The notes beneath the pieces are model-generated. The model did not search any database. It saw nothing but the letters and a program-made list of their open reading frames with translations, and was not told the origin of the DNA. Position numbers and translations under genes: made by a program. Source: CAZLMW01 sp964560875 (GTDB lineage: Bacteria; Myxococcota_A; UBA9042). Taken from it: 64,000 nucleotides of DNA. Below are positions 45,559-53,861 of the stretch, one piece after another; position 1 is the first letter of the stretch, and each line of letters begins with the position of its first letter. The stretch covers positions 26,424 to 90,423 of the forward strand of contig CAZLMW010000012.1 of the NCBI GenBank assembly GCA_964560875.1, written 5' to 3'.

Positions 45559-48129
45559 CTACTTGGATGGCTTGGGTGGCGGCTTCTGCTTGCGAATCTG
45601 GCGCAGATACGAGCGCGTTGCGACCTGTTCGCCCTTGTCGAATACGCGCTCCTCGATGACGGTGCGCCCCTTGGTGCCATAGCGGCGCTCGACGCCGTGC
45701 TTGAGCTGATTCTTGTACGGAACGTCGGCCCAACGAACGCCTTCGCGCGTCCACACCGACGCTCGACCGTCGCGCTTGCCAGCCTGCACCGGCACAGCGA
45801 TTCGCGCCTGTCCATTGTCGTGGTACTGGACCTCGATGCCGGCCCGTTTGCCGTCGACGTAGGACATCTTCGTGACGCCGCGGCCCTTCTTATCCTGGAC
45901 GCGCGCCATGCCGTGACGCTTGCCGGCTCGGAGCGGGACGGTCATGCGAACCGCGCCGTTGCGGTGGTATTGGACTTCAAACCCCTGGGCACGCTTGCCG
46001 CCACCCGGATAGCGGCTTTGCACGGTGCCGTCGCGCCAGAATGTGCGCACGTTGCCGGCGATCGTGTCGTTCTTGTAGGGGATCTCCATTTTCTTTTCGC
46101 CCGAGTCGTAGAAGCGAATCTCCGAGCCGTTGCGCTGCCCGCCAGCGAAGTCCACTCGGGCGAACAGACGGCCGTCCTCGGTGTAGAAAACGCCCTCGCC
46201 CTGGTATTTTTCGCCGGCGATGGGAACCTCGGATCGGACGGCGCCAGACTTGTAATAGAGCCGCTCGAGCAGGCGACCTTTGCCGCGCCGCCGCACCAGC
46301 TCGCGACGTTTTTGCCCGTTTTCGTAGAGCCAGACACCGGCGTATTTGCGCCGGTCGAACTTGGCCGGACGCGCGCCGGGTTTGCCTCCGTAGAGGCGCC
46401 GCCTACCGACGATTTTTCCGGCCTTCCAGAACACGAGCATGACCTTCTCGCGCTTGGCGTTGTAGCGCTTCTCCGTGCCGTTCTCGAGGCCGTCGACGTA
46501 CGGCAGCTTGGACCACAGCCAACCGCCACGGACAGCGTAGATCTTGGCCACCCCTTCGCGCTTACCTTGCAGCCAGCGGTACTCGGCGTGCTTCTTGCCG
46601 GACTTGTAGAAGCGCGTCTCGAGGCCTTGTCGCTGGCCGTGGTCGTAGTACGAGACCGACCACATCCACCCCTCGTGGTGGAAGATCGTCTCTGTACCGT
46701 GCTTCTGGCCGCCGACGACCTGCGTCATCACCCACAGCTTGCCGTTTTCGAACCAGCGCTTTTCGGTGCCGGCCGCCTTGGGGTCATGTGGAAACTCGCT
46801 CTGCGGCTTGCCATCGGCGTAATAGGTGCGCGCGGTACCGACGGGCAGTCCGCCGGCAAACGGGTATTCGCCCTTCTTCTTGCCGTCGGGGTAGAACCAG
46901 GTCGTCGTTCCCTGGCGCTTGTCGTTGTCGTGCGGAATCGTCGCGCTGAGGGTGTGTTTTTCGTCGTCGACGTACTCTTTGACGATGCCGTGTGCGAGGC
47001 CGTCCTTGCGCGGGATTTCGACGCGAACATTGCCGCTCGGGTAGTAGCGGCGCTCGAGGCCGGTCAGCTTTCCCTTGACGAACGGCACCTCGATTTGGCG
47101 CTTGCCGTCTTCGTAGTAGACGATGCCGGTGCCTTCGTTAACGCCGTGAATCCACGGGAACTCAGCCTGGACCCGGCCGCTTGGGTAGAAACGTCGCTCG
47201 GTGCCGTGGATCTTATCGTTTACGAACGGGAATTCTGCGGTTTTGCGGCCTTCTTCGTCGTAGATGTAGCCGAGGCCAACGCGCATTCCGTCGCGCCGAT
47301 GAACGGCGAAACGGCGCTTACCGCTCTCGTAGAAGTGGGTTTCAAGACCTTGGGCCAGATCGGTGACGTAGCGGACCTGGTACTTCTTCTTGCCCGACTT
47401 CTCGTAGAAATGGGTGGCCCAGCCGTGCCGCAACCCGTAATGGAACGCATAGACCGCCTTTTTGTCGCCGGATTCCTCGTAGAAATGTGTCTCGGTGCCG
47501 TGGCGGACCTCGTTGAGGAGCTCAAATCGGCTGCGCAGGGCCCCGGACTTGTAGAACGTCTCACCGGTCTTCGCCGGCTTGCTGTGGCGGTATTTGATCT
47601 CGCTGCTCTTCTGGCCGCCGGGGTAGTAGCTGCGGAACCAACCGTGGCGTTCGCCGCGCACCCATTCGCTCGTCGCGGTAAGCAGGCCGGCGGGGTTGTA
47701 GCGTTTTTCGAGCCCGTGGGGCCGTCCGTCGACGAAGACCCAGGTGCGCTTCTTCTTGCCATTCTTGTCGTACTCGGTCCGGCGTCCCTGCTGCAGGCCG
47801 TCGACGAGCTTGTAGCGGAACTTGGGCAGCCCGTTGCTCCAGAAAACGGTGACGCGCACGACGTCGGAGTTGTTCTTGTCGAAATCGAGCTGATGCTGCG
47901 GTTTGCCAGACTTGTAGACATGCAGCTCGCGGGCCTTGCGCGTGCCATCGAAATAGCGGTAGCGGCGCGGGGTGCCGTCCTCGAACTTCTCGACAACTTC
48001 GTAGCGAAGCATGCCGCGGCGCGCATCGGCCGTAACACCGCGATCAGCGGCGCTTGATGGGGTGCCGATCGCCACGCTGGAAGCGATGACAAGGGCGCAC
48101 GCCAGGCAGCGGAACCTCATAGTCGACAT
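45559..48129 (-). CDS. 856-aa exported MORN_2/YwqK-type repeat protein
   Basis: ATG 48129 is fixed by GGAGG four bases upstream. The open frame extends further 5' but only as antisense of the aconitase gene. Signal peptide of about 25-28 residues (LACALVIASSVAIGTPSSAA). The mature protein is entirely repeats of about 23 residues of the type YYxxGxxxxExxxxxGxxxGxxxxY, roughly 30 copies (for example GLERRYYPSGNVRVEIPRKD, then HGTERRFYPSGRVQAEF). This is the MORN_2 family seen in YwqK-like proteins; they often serve as protein-binding or scaffold surfaces. No enzymatic domain, no anchor. Role unknown; possibly an envelope scaffold. Confidence 0.85.
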   Translation of the reverse strand: MSTMRFRCLACALVIASSVAIGTPSSAADRGVTADARRGMLRYEVVEKFEDGTPRRYRYFDGTRKARELHVYKSGKPQHQLDFDKNNSDVVRVTVFWSNGLPKFRYKLVDGLQQGRRTEYDKNGKKKRTWVFVDGRPHGLEKRYNPAGLLTATSEWVRGERHGWFRSYYPGGQKSSEIKYRHSKPAKTGETFYKSGALRSRFELLNEVRHGTETHFYEESGDKKAVYAFHYGLRHGWATHFYEKSGKKKYQVRYVTDLAQGLETHFYESGKRRFAVHRRDGMRVGLGYIYDEEGRKTAEFPFVNDKIHGTERRFYPSGRVQAEFPWIHGVNEGTGIVYYEDGKRQIEVPFVKGKLTGLERRYYPSGNVRVEIPRKDGLAHGIVKEYVDDEKHTLSATIPHDNDKRQGTTTWFYPDGKKKGEYPFAGGLPVGTARTYYADGKPQSEFPHDPKAAGTEKRWFENGKLWVMTQVVGGQKHGTETIFHHEGWMWSVSYYDHGQRQGLETRFYKSGKKHAEYRWLQGKREGVAKIYAVRGGWLWSKLPYVDGLENGTEKRYNAKREKVMLVFWKAGKIVGRRRLYGGKPGARPAKFDRRKYAGVWLYENGQKRRELVRRRGKGRLLERLYYKSGAVRSEVPIAGEKYQGEGVFYTEDGRLFARVDFAGGQRNGSEIRFYDSGEKKMEIPYKNDTIAGNVRTFWRDGTVQSRYPGGGKRAQGFEVQYHRNGAVRMTVPLRAGKRHGMARVQDKKGRGVTKMSYVDGKRAGIEVQYHDNGQARIAVPVQAGKRDGRASVWTREGVRWADVPYKNQLKHGVERRYGTKGRTVIEERVFDKGEQVATRSYLRQIRKQKPPPKPSK

Positions 48130-48297
48130 CCAACCTCCACGCGGGGATCGCGCGCAAGTATCGGCCAAATGGAGCAATCCCGCAAAAACAGCCTGTCCAA
48201 ACGCGCGATGAGACGGGATCACGGGGTTGCAGCCAGACGCCCCTTGACCTCTGCGCCGCGCCGCGCCATGAACCCGTCTGGCAATTGGAGGGCCTCG

Positions 48298-50985
48298 ATG
48301 ACCAGCAACAGCTTCCAGAGCCGCGCCGACCTCGACGTGGCGGGCACCAACTACACATACCACCGGCTCGATGCCGTCAAAGACGCCGGATTCGACGGCG
48401 TCGTCAGCCTCCCCTTGTCGCACAAGGTGTTGCTGGAAAACCTCTTGCGGAACGAAGACGGCGTCAGCGTCACCCGTTCCGATATTGAAGCGGTCGCCAG
48501 CTGGTCGCCCGACAACCACCCCGACCTGGAGATCGCGTTCCGAGTCGCACGCGTATTGCTGCAGGACTTCACAGGTGTCCCCGCGGTCGTCGACCTCGCC
48601 GCGATGCGCGACGCCATGGTCGCGATGGGTGGCGATCCCCAGAAGATCAACCCGCTGCAGCCCGCCGACCTCGTCATCGACCACTCCGTGCAGGTCGACC
48701 ATTTCGGCAGCAAAGACGCGTTTTCGTTGAACGCGCGCCTCGAGCACCAGCGCAACATGGAGCGCTACAAGATGCTCCGCTGGGGTCAAAAGGCCTTCAG
48801 CAACTTCCGCGTCGTGCCGCCCGACACCGGCATCGTCCACCAGGTCAACCTGGAGTTCCTCGCGCAGGGGATCTTCAGCAAGACAACGGATGACGGCAAC
48901 GAGGCCTACCCCGATACGCTTGTCGGCACGGACTCGCACACGCCGATGGTCAACGCGCTCGGAGTCGTAGGTTGGGGCGTCGGCGGCATCGAGGCGGAAG
49001 CGGCCATGCTCGGTCAGCCGATCACGATGCTCCTGCCCGAGGTCGTCGGCTTCAAGCTCACAGGACAGCTCAGTGAGGGCGCAACCGCGACCGACCTGGT
49101 GCTGACAGTCGTACAGATGCTTCGCGAGCACGGTGTCGTCGGAAAGTTCGTCGAATTCTTCGGCAGTGGACTGTCGAACCTGCCGCTGCCCGACCGCGCG
49201 ACCATCTCGAACATGGCGCCCGAATACGGCGCGACGATCGGCTTCTTCCCGGTCGACGACGAGACGCTCCGATACCTGCATCTGACGGGTCGTTCCAAGG
49301 AGAACATCGCGCTTGTCGAGGCCTACACGAAGGCCAATGGCCTGTTCCGAACCGATGACACGCCTGATCCGCGCTTCTCTTCCGTGCTTGAGCTCGACAT
49401 GGGCACCGTGGTCCCGTCGCTGGCCGGCCCGAAGCGCCCGCAGGACCGCATCCCGCTCAGCTACAGCAAGGACTCCTGGTACAAGACGCTGCCGAAACTC
49501 GCGACCGGTGACCTCGACCGCAACGCGACGCATAGCCTCACGATCGATGGCGAAACCACCGAAGTTGGACACGGTTTTGTCGCAATTGCCGCCATCACCT
49601 CGTGCACGAACACGTCCAACCCCGCAGTTCTCGTCGCGGCCGGCCTCGTCGCCAAGAAGGCGCGCGAGCTTGGCGTCAATGTGCGCCCGTGGGTCAAGAC
49701 GAGCCTCGCCCCCGGGTCCAAGGTCGTGATGAGCTACCTGGAGAAGACCGGCCTGATCGATGACCTCGAAGGCCTCGGCTTCCACCTTGTCGGCTTCGGT
49801 TGCACGACTTGCATCGGCAACTCCGGTCCGATTCCCGACGATGTCCTCCCCGCGGTGGCCGACGGAGGCCTGGTGGCAACGAGCGTCCTGTCGGGTAACC
49901 GCAACTTTGAAGGCCGCATCAGCCCGCATGTCCGCGGCAACTACCTCGCCTCGCCACCGTTGGTCGTTGCATATGCCATCGCCGGCACAATGAATATCGA
50001 CGTGTACGAGGAGCCATTGGCTCACAATGCTGACGGTAAGGCCGTGTATCTAAAGGATATCTGGCCGTCACAGAAAGAGGTTGCCGACACGCTCGCCAGC
50101 GCGCTTTCGCGCGAGATGTTCGAAGAGGGCTACGGCAACGTGTTCGAGGGCGACGAACAGTGGCGCACGCTGCCGGTTCCCGATGGCGACCTATACGCGT
50201 GGGAAGGCGATTCGACGTACATCCAGCACCCGCCGTTCTTCCAGGGAATGCCGGTCGAGCCGGCAGATCCCACCGACATCACCGGCGCACGTTGCATCGC
50301 CAAGGTCGGCTTGTCGGTCACGACGGACCACATCTCGCCCGCTGGAGCGATCGCCACGGACGGCCCCGCCGGCCAGTACCTCCGGGAAAACGGCGTCGCG
50401 GTCGCGTCCTTCAACTCGTACGGCAGCCGACGCGGTAACCATGAAGTAATGATGCGCGGCACGTTCGCCAACGTTCGCCTTCGCAACGAATTGGCGCCCG
50501 GGACCGAAGGCGGCTGGACCACCTACCTGCCGACGGGCGAAGTCGAGTCGATCTACGACGCGTCGATGAAGTACCAGGAGTCGGGCACGCCGTTGGTTGT
50601 CCTCGCGGGCGCCCAGTACGGCACCGGCAGCTCGCGCGATTGGGCCGCCAAGGGCACCCTTCTTCTCGGCATTCAGGCCGTGATTGCAGAAGGTTACGAA
50701 CGCATCCACCGCAGCAACCTCATCGGCATGGGCGTGCTGCCGCTCGAATTCAAGTCCGGCGACTCGCACGACTCGCTGGGGCTCACGGGTCACGAGACAT
50801 TCGATATCACCGGTGTTGCCGACGGCCTCGCGCCCGGCAAGACGCTGACGGTCACCGCGACGAACGGCTCCAGCGCGCCCAAGACCTTCGAGGTCACGGC
50901 ACGTCTCGATACGCCCGTCGAGGTGGATTACTACCGCCACGGCGGCATCCTTCAGTACGTGTTGCGAAACCTGCTCAAGAGCTGA
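48298..50985 (+). CDS. acnA: Aconitate hydratase A
   Basis: 895 residues from ATG 48298, with GGAGG seven bases upstream; the longer frame upstream is not needed. A TCA cycle enzyme interconverting citrate and isocitrate. Ligands of the [4Fe-4S] cluster are in ITSCTNTSNP and GFGCTTCIGNSGPI. Other AcnA marks: VPAVVDLAAMRDAM, DSHTPMVNALGVVGWGVGGIEAEA, and the swivel domain KVGLSVTTDHISPAGAI, with GSSRDWAAKGTLLLG near the end. Length and domain order (1-2-3-linker-4) are normal for AcnA/IRP-type. The divergent gap to the MORN gene (168 bp) has no recognisable operator. Confidence 0.95.
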   Translation: MTSNSFQSRADLDVAGTNYTYHRLDAVKDAGFDGVVSLPLSHKVLLENLLRNEDGVSVTRSDIEAVASWSPDNHPDLEIAFRVARVLLQDFTGVPAVVDLAAMRDAMVAMGGDPQKINPLQPADLVIDHSVQVDHFGSKDAFSLNARLEHQRNMERYKMLRWGQKAFSNFRVVPPDTGIVHQVNLEFLAQGIFSKTTDDGNEAYPDTLVGTDSHTPMVNALGVVGWGVGGIEAEAAMLGQPITMLLPEVVGFKLTGQLSEGATATDLVLTVVQMLREHGVVGKFVEFFGSGLSNLPLPDRATISNMAPEYGATIGFFPVDDETLRYLHLTGRSKENIALVEAYTKANGLFRTDDTPDPRFSSVLELDMGTVVPSLAGPKRPQDRIPLSYSKDSWYKTLPKLATGDLDRNATHSLTIDGETTEVGHGFVAIAAITSCTNTSNPAVLVAAGLVAKKARELGVNVRPWVKTSLAPGSKVVMSYLEKTGLIDDLEGLGFHLVGFGCTTCIGNSGPIPDDVLPAVADGGLVATSVLSGNRNFEGRISPHVRGNYLASPPLVVAYAIAGTMNIDVYEEPLAHNADGKAVYLKDIWPSQKEVADTLASALSREMFEEGYGNVFEGDEQWRTLPVPDGDLYAWEGDSTYIQHPPFFQGMPVEPADPTDITGARCIAKVGLSVTTDHISPAGAIATDGPAGQYLRENGVAVASFNSYGSRRGNHEVMMRGTFANVRLRNELAPGTEGGWTTYLPTGEVESIYDASMKYQESGTPLVVLAGAQYGTGSSRDWAAKGTLLLGIQAVIAEGYERIHRSNLIGMGVLPLEFKSGDSHDSLGLTGHETFDITGVADGLAPGKTLTVTATNGSSAPKTFEVTARLDTPVEVDYYRHGGILQYVLRNLLKS

Positions 50986-51018
50986 TCAGCACCCCGTAAT
51001 CACAGGAAAAAGAAGGGA

Positions 51019-51579
51019 ATGACGGTCGATAGCTGGCAGAGCTTCGCGTCCGAGGTCGTCGCAGATTGTCGGATCTTCAAGGTCAAACGCCACCGACGCG
51101 AACGTGTGAGTGAAGACCGCTCACGGGCAGGGCAACGGCACGATTTCTTTGTGTTGGACTCGCCCGATTGGGTCAACGTCGTCGCCATTACCAGCAGGGG
51201 CGAAGTGGTGCTGGTGGAGCAGTTCCGCCACGGCACCGACACCGTCACGATCGAAGTCCCCTCGGGACTCGTTGATCCCGGCGAAGACCCGCTGACGGCA
51301 GCCAAGCGCGAGCTCGCCGAAGAGACCGGCTACGTCAGCGACCGCTGGGTGCACCTGGGCACGACCGACCCAAACCCGGCGTTCCTGGGCAATAAGCTCG
51401 ATACCTACTTGGCGATCAACGCTCGCCACGAGGTCGAAACGGACTTCGACGCGCACGAGGATATCGCTGTGCGGACCGCTCCATTCGTCGAGACCCTGGC
51501 GATGATCGACCGTGGCGAAATCGGGCACTCGCTGGCCATCGTCGCGCTTCATCGAGCGCTCCGTTACCGACACCGTTAG
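51019..51579 (+). CDS. Nudix hydrolase, ADP-ribose pyrophosphatase-like
   Basis: 186 residues from ATG 51019, with AAGAAGGGA immediately upstream. The Nudix box fits fully: G83-x5-E89-x7-R97-E-L-x-EE-x-G104. The preceding strand (VNVVAITSRGEVVLVEQFRH) and EVPSGLVDPGEDP are typical of ADP-sugar pyrophosphatases. No other domain. The stop is four bases before the FAD oxidase start, so co-transcription is likely. Confidence 0.92.
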   Translation: MTVDSWQSFASEVVADCRIFKVKRHRRERVSEDRSRAGQRHDFFVLDSPDWVNVVAITSRGEVVLVEQFRHGTDTVTIEVPSGLVDPGEDPLTAAKRELAEETGYVSDRWVHLGTTDPNPAFLGNKLDTYLAINARHEVETDFDAHEDIAVRTAPFVETLAMIDRGEIGHSLAIVALHRALRYRHR

Positions 51580-51582
51580 CTC

Positions 51583-52965
51583 GTGGCCGGGTCCATCTTC
51601 TCCCGCGATCCCGCCTTGTTGGCGCGGTATGAGCGAGACGTCTCGCCGCTGTCGCAAACTCCCAGTGGCGTGCTGCTGGCGCGGGACATCGCGGATGTCG
51701 TCGCCGCGGTAGATGAGGCGCGAGGGCAGTGCATTGGGCTTCTCGCGGTCGGGGGGCAGACGAGCACAACGGGCGCCAGCGTCGCTTCGCCCGGAAATGT
51801 CGTCGTGGACGTCACGGCGCTGGAGCGTCAACCCCAGCTGGATGCCGCCTCTCACCGTGTTGTCGTGGGACCGGGGACGCGCCTCGGCGCCTTGCGAAGT
51901 TGGCTTCACGGCCGCGGTTTCGACCTACCGGTGGACCCGACGAGCCAACACGAGTGCACCGTCGGCGGCGCGATCGCCACAAACGCGTCCGGCCCTGGAA
52001 CGTATGCGCACGGAGCGATGCGCGACTGGGTGGTTGGCGCCGAGCTTGTGGACGGACGCAGCCACCGCCACGTGTGGCACCGCCGTCAGGTCGCCAAGTG
52101 CGCGTTGGGCCCGGCCGGTCTACAGGATCCGATCGACTTCATCGTGGGGTCCGAGGGGCTCTACGGCGTGATTGTGGAGGCGACGCTCGCTGTTCGACGA
52201 CGCCCCGAAACGACGATCGGGATTTGGGTGCCTCTGCCGTCGCGCGACGACGTATTCACGGCGACCGGGAGCGTCGTGGAAGCTTCGGAATCGACAATCC
52301 GCGCTATCGAATGGCTGGATGGCCGATGCTGCGCGTTGCTTGAGGGGCAGGGCGATATGCCACTCGATCCCGTCGCCGGGGGTGGTCTCTACATCGAGTT
52401 TGAGGGCAAGCGTGCGCAAACCGAGACCGCAATCGAACGGATCGCGGCCACATGCGTCGCACACGGTGCCCGCATGGATGGCATTGAATTTTACGGAACC
52501 GACGCCGATCGGGCTGAATTCGCCAAGCGCCGCCACGGGGTGCCCGATCAGCTCAATCGACGCGGACGGACCTGGGCGGAGCAGGGCGGTGGCAAGCTCA
52601 GCACAGACTGGTCGATTCCACTCGCAGCCCTACCCGGCTTGTTCGCATGGACGGACGTGCGATTGGCCGCGCTTGAACTCGAGGGCTGGTTTGCGTTCGG
52701 TCACATCGGCAACGGGCATCCCCACCTGAACTTGCTGACTCGAACGCAACACGAACGGGCTACAGCAACCGAGGCTCTCGGCGAACAGCTCGCCCGTGTC
52801 GTTGCGGCCGGTGGTGTTCCGGTGAGCGAGCACGGAATCGGCAAGCTGAAACGTCGCTTGGTTCAGCCGTACCTGACCGCCGCAACCGTGGCCGCGATCC
52901 GGGCCTTGAAGACACACTTCGACCCCGGCGGGGTTCTTGCTCGCGGCAACATCATCGACGCGTAA
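51583..52965 (+). CDS. FAD-linked oxidase, GlcD/lactate dehydrogenase-like
   Basis: 460 residues from GTG 51583. N-terminal FAD-binding domain of the VAO/PCMH type: LLAVGGQTSTTGASV, VVVGPGTRLGALRSWL, and DPTSQHECTVGGAIATNASG (flavin pyrophosphate-binding). The C-terminal cap shows FGHIGNGHPHLNLL and SEHGIGKLKRR, which carry the conserved His and Gly of GlcD, D-lactate and alkyldihydroxyacetonephosphate-type enzymes. Natural substrate likely a 2-hydroxy acid, not determined. No [4Fe-4S] partner (GlcF-like) is adjacent. Two hairpins follow the stop. Confidence 0.88.
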   Translation: MAGSIFSRDPALLARYERDVSPLSQTPSGVLLARDIADVVAAVDEARGQCIGLLAVGGQTSTTGASVASPGNVVVDVTALERQPQLDAASHRVVVGPGTRLGALRSWLHGRGFDLPVDPTSQHECTVGGAIATNASGPGTYAHGAMRDWVVGAELVDGRSHRHVWHRRQVAKCALGPAGLQDPIDFIVGSEGLYGVIVEATLAVRRRPETTIGIWVPLPSRDDVFTATGSVVEASESTIRAIEWLDGRCCALLEGQGDMPLDPVAGGGLYIEFEGKRAQTETAIERIAATCVAHGARMDGIEFYGTDADRAEFAKRRHGVPDQLNRRGRTWAEQGGGKLSTDWSIPLAALPGLFAWTDVRLAALELEGWFAFGHIGNGHPHLNLLTRTQHERATATEALGEQLARVVAAGGVPVSEHGIGKLKRRLVQPYLTAATVAAIRALKTHFDPGGVLARGNIIDA

Positions 52966-52985
52966 CGGGGCGGTGCGCTGGACTG

Positions 52986-53056
52986 AACGGGCTCTCAAAC
53001 GGGATTCAGAGCCCGTTAAAAGTGCGAGACCCACCGGCGATTGGTTCGCCGGTGGG
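52986..53056 (+). terminator. Two tandem hairpins after the FAD oxidase gene, probable terminators
   Basis: AACGGGCTCT (52986-52995) pairs with AGAGCCCGTT (53008-53017), a perfect 10-bp stem. A second perfect 11-bp stem is CCCACCGGCGA (53030-53040) with TCGCCGGTGGG (53046-53056), loop five bases. They lie 20-90 bp after the stop at 52965. A weak A/T run follows but no clean T-tract. Confidence 0.55.
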
Positions 53057-53108
53057 CCTGCAGAGTTTGCAATCCCAAGTTGTCCTTCGAGGTGTGCCTT
53101 TGCCGCCA

Positions 53109-53273
53109 GGGGGACCTAAGTCGGGGGATCTTCCGGTGGGGAAACCGGTCGGGGGACCGGGGGACCTTTGGTCGGGGGACCGGGGAACCTTGCGGCGGGG
53201 GATACGGCTTGGGGGACCTCCAGGCTGGGGAACCTGTTTGGGGGACCTCGGGGGACCTCTGGTTGGGGAATCT
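53109..53273. repeat. Array of about 13 imperfect GGGGGACC repeats
   Basis: Units of the consensus GGGGGACC(T) occur about every 10-20 bp: GGGGGACCT, GGGGGATCT, GGGGAAACC, GGGGGACCG, GGGGGACCT, GGGGGACCG, GGGGAACCT, GGGGGATAC, GGGGGACCT, GGGGAACCT, twice GGGGGACCT and GGGGAATCT. Spacers are irregular and unlike CRISPR spacers. The repeated runs of four to five G on one strand could form a G-quadruplex. No protein-coding sense was found. Confidence 0.75.
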
Positions 53274-53861
53274 CAGCTGGCTAAGGCGTTCTCTGCAGAC
53301 CGTCTATGACTGGCGGATCCCTCGGGTTGCTTACGTACAGTCGTCAGAGACGACACAGTCAATATGGGATCTCCCTACCCCCAATTCAAGACAATTCTGT
53401 CCCAACGGCCGGCAAAATGTCGGCGGAGGTGGGGCCGAAACATCCCACATACGACAGTTGTGGAGGGCGGACCCTGATCGAGCGCGCGGTGGGATGAATG
53501 CTCCCACCGATCAGCAATGCGTTTGGCGCCATGCCCCGGGTCCTTCCGCGGCAACTTGCGTCGATTTGACGCGCGTTTGTGACGTCCCACGAATCCGCAG
53601 GCCTGGCTGATCGCATTTAAACTGATCAAGTGATCGATTCACGGCGCGAAACACAGCCGGGTTTTCGCCGGTCCACGTCGCGACAAACCGGGGAGGGGTA
53701 TGTCAGAAGTTTACATAATATTCATTATCGGACTTTTGAATGTAAGCGCCTTTTAGAAATGTCCGGTTTTGGAAGCCGTCGCAGTTCAGCACACGAAACG
53801 ACCAAACCGACTTCGCGGTCGGCACGTGAAGATCGCCGCAGAGCCGGTTAGCCTCCTCGCC

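Larger units (their letters stand above)
52966..53861. other. Noncoding region of ~0.9 kb before the NAD synthetase gene
   Basis: No convincing gene lies here. It contains two strong hairpins near its start, a GGGGGACC-type repeat array, and a 300-bp stretch with mixed composition. Just before the NAD synthetase gene there is an AT-rich patch (about 53710-53760, TTTACATAATATTCATTATC) that is unlike the surrounding DNA and could hold a promoter, but no -35/-10 pair at good spacing was found. ORFs across the region have no recognisable product. Confidence 0.5.

Noticed and set aside
48130..50025. Extension of the MORN-repeat frame to 1488 aa
   Set aside because: The extra part is antisense to aconitase; the GGAGG site and signal peptide fix the start at 48129.
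53109..53273. CRISPR array
   Set aside because: Repeats are 8-9 bp and imperfect, spacers irregular and short; no cas genes nearby.
53041..53610. 189-aa ORF over the GGGGGACC repeats
   Set aside because: Its Gly-rich periodic product simply reflects the DNA repeat; no start site or homology. A pentapeptide-repeat reading was considered and does not fit.
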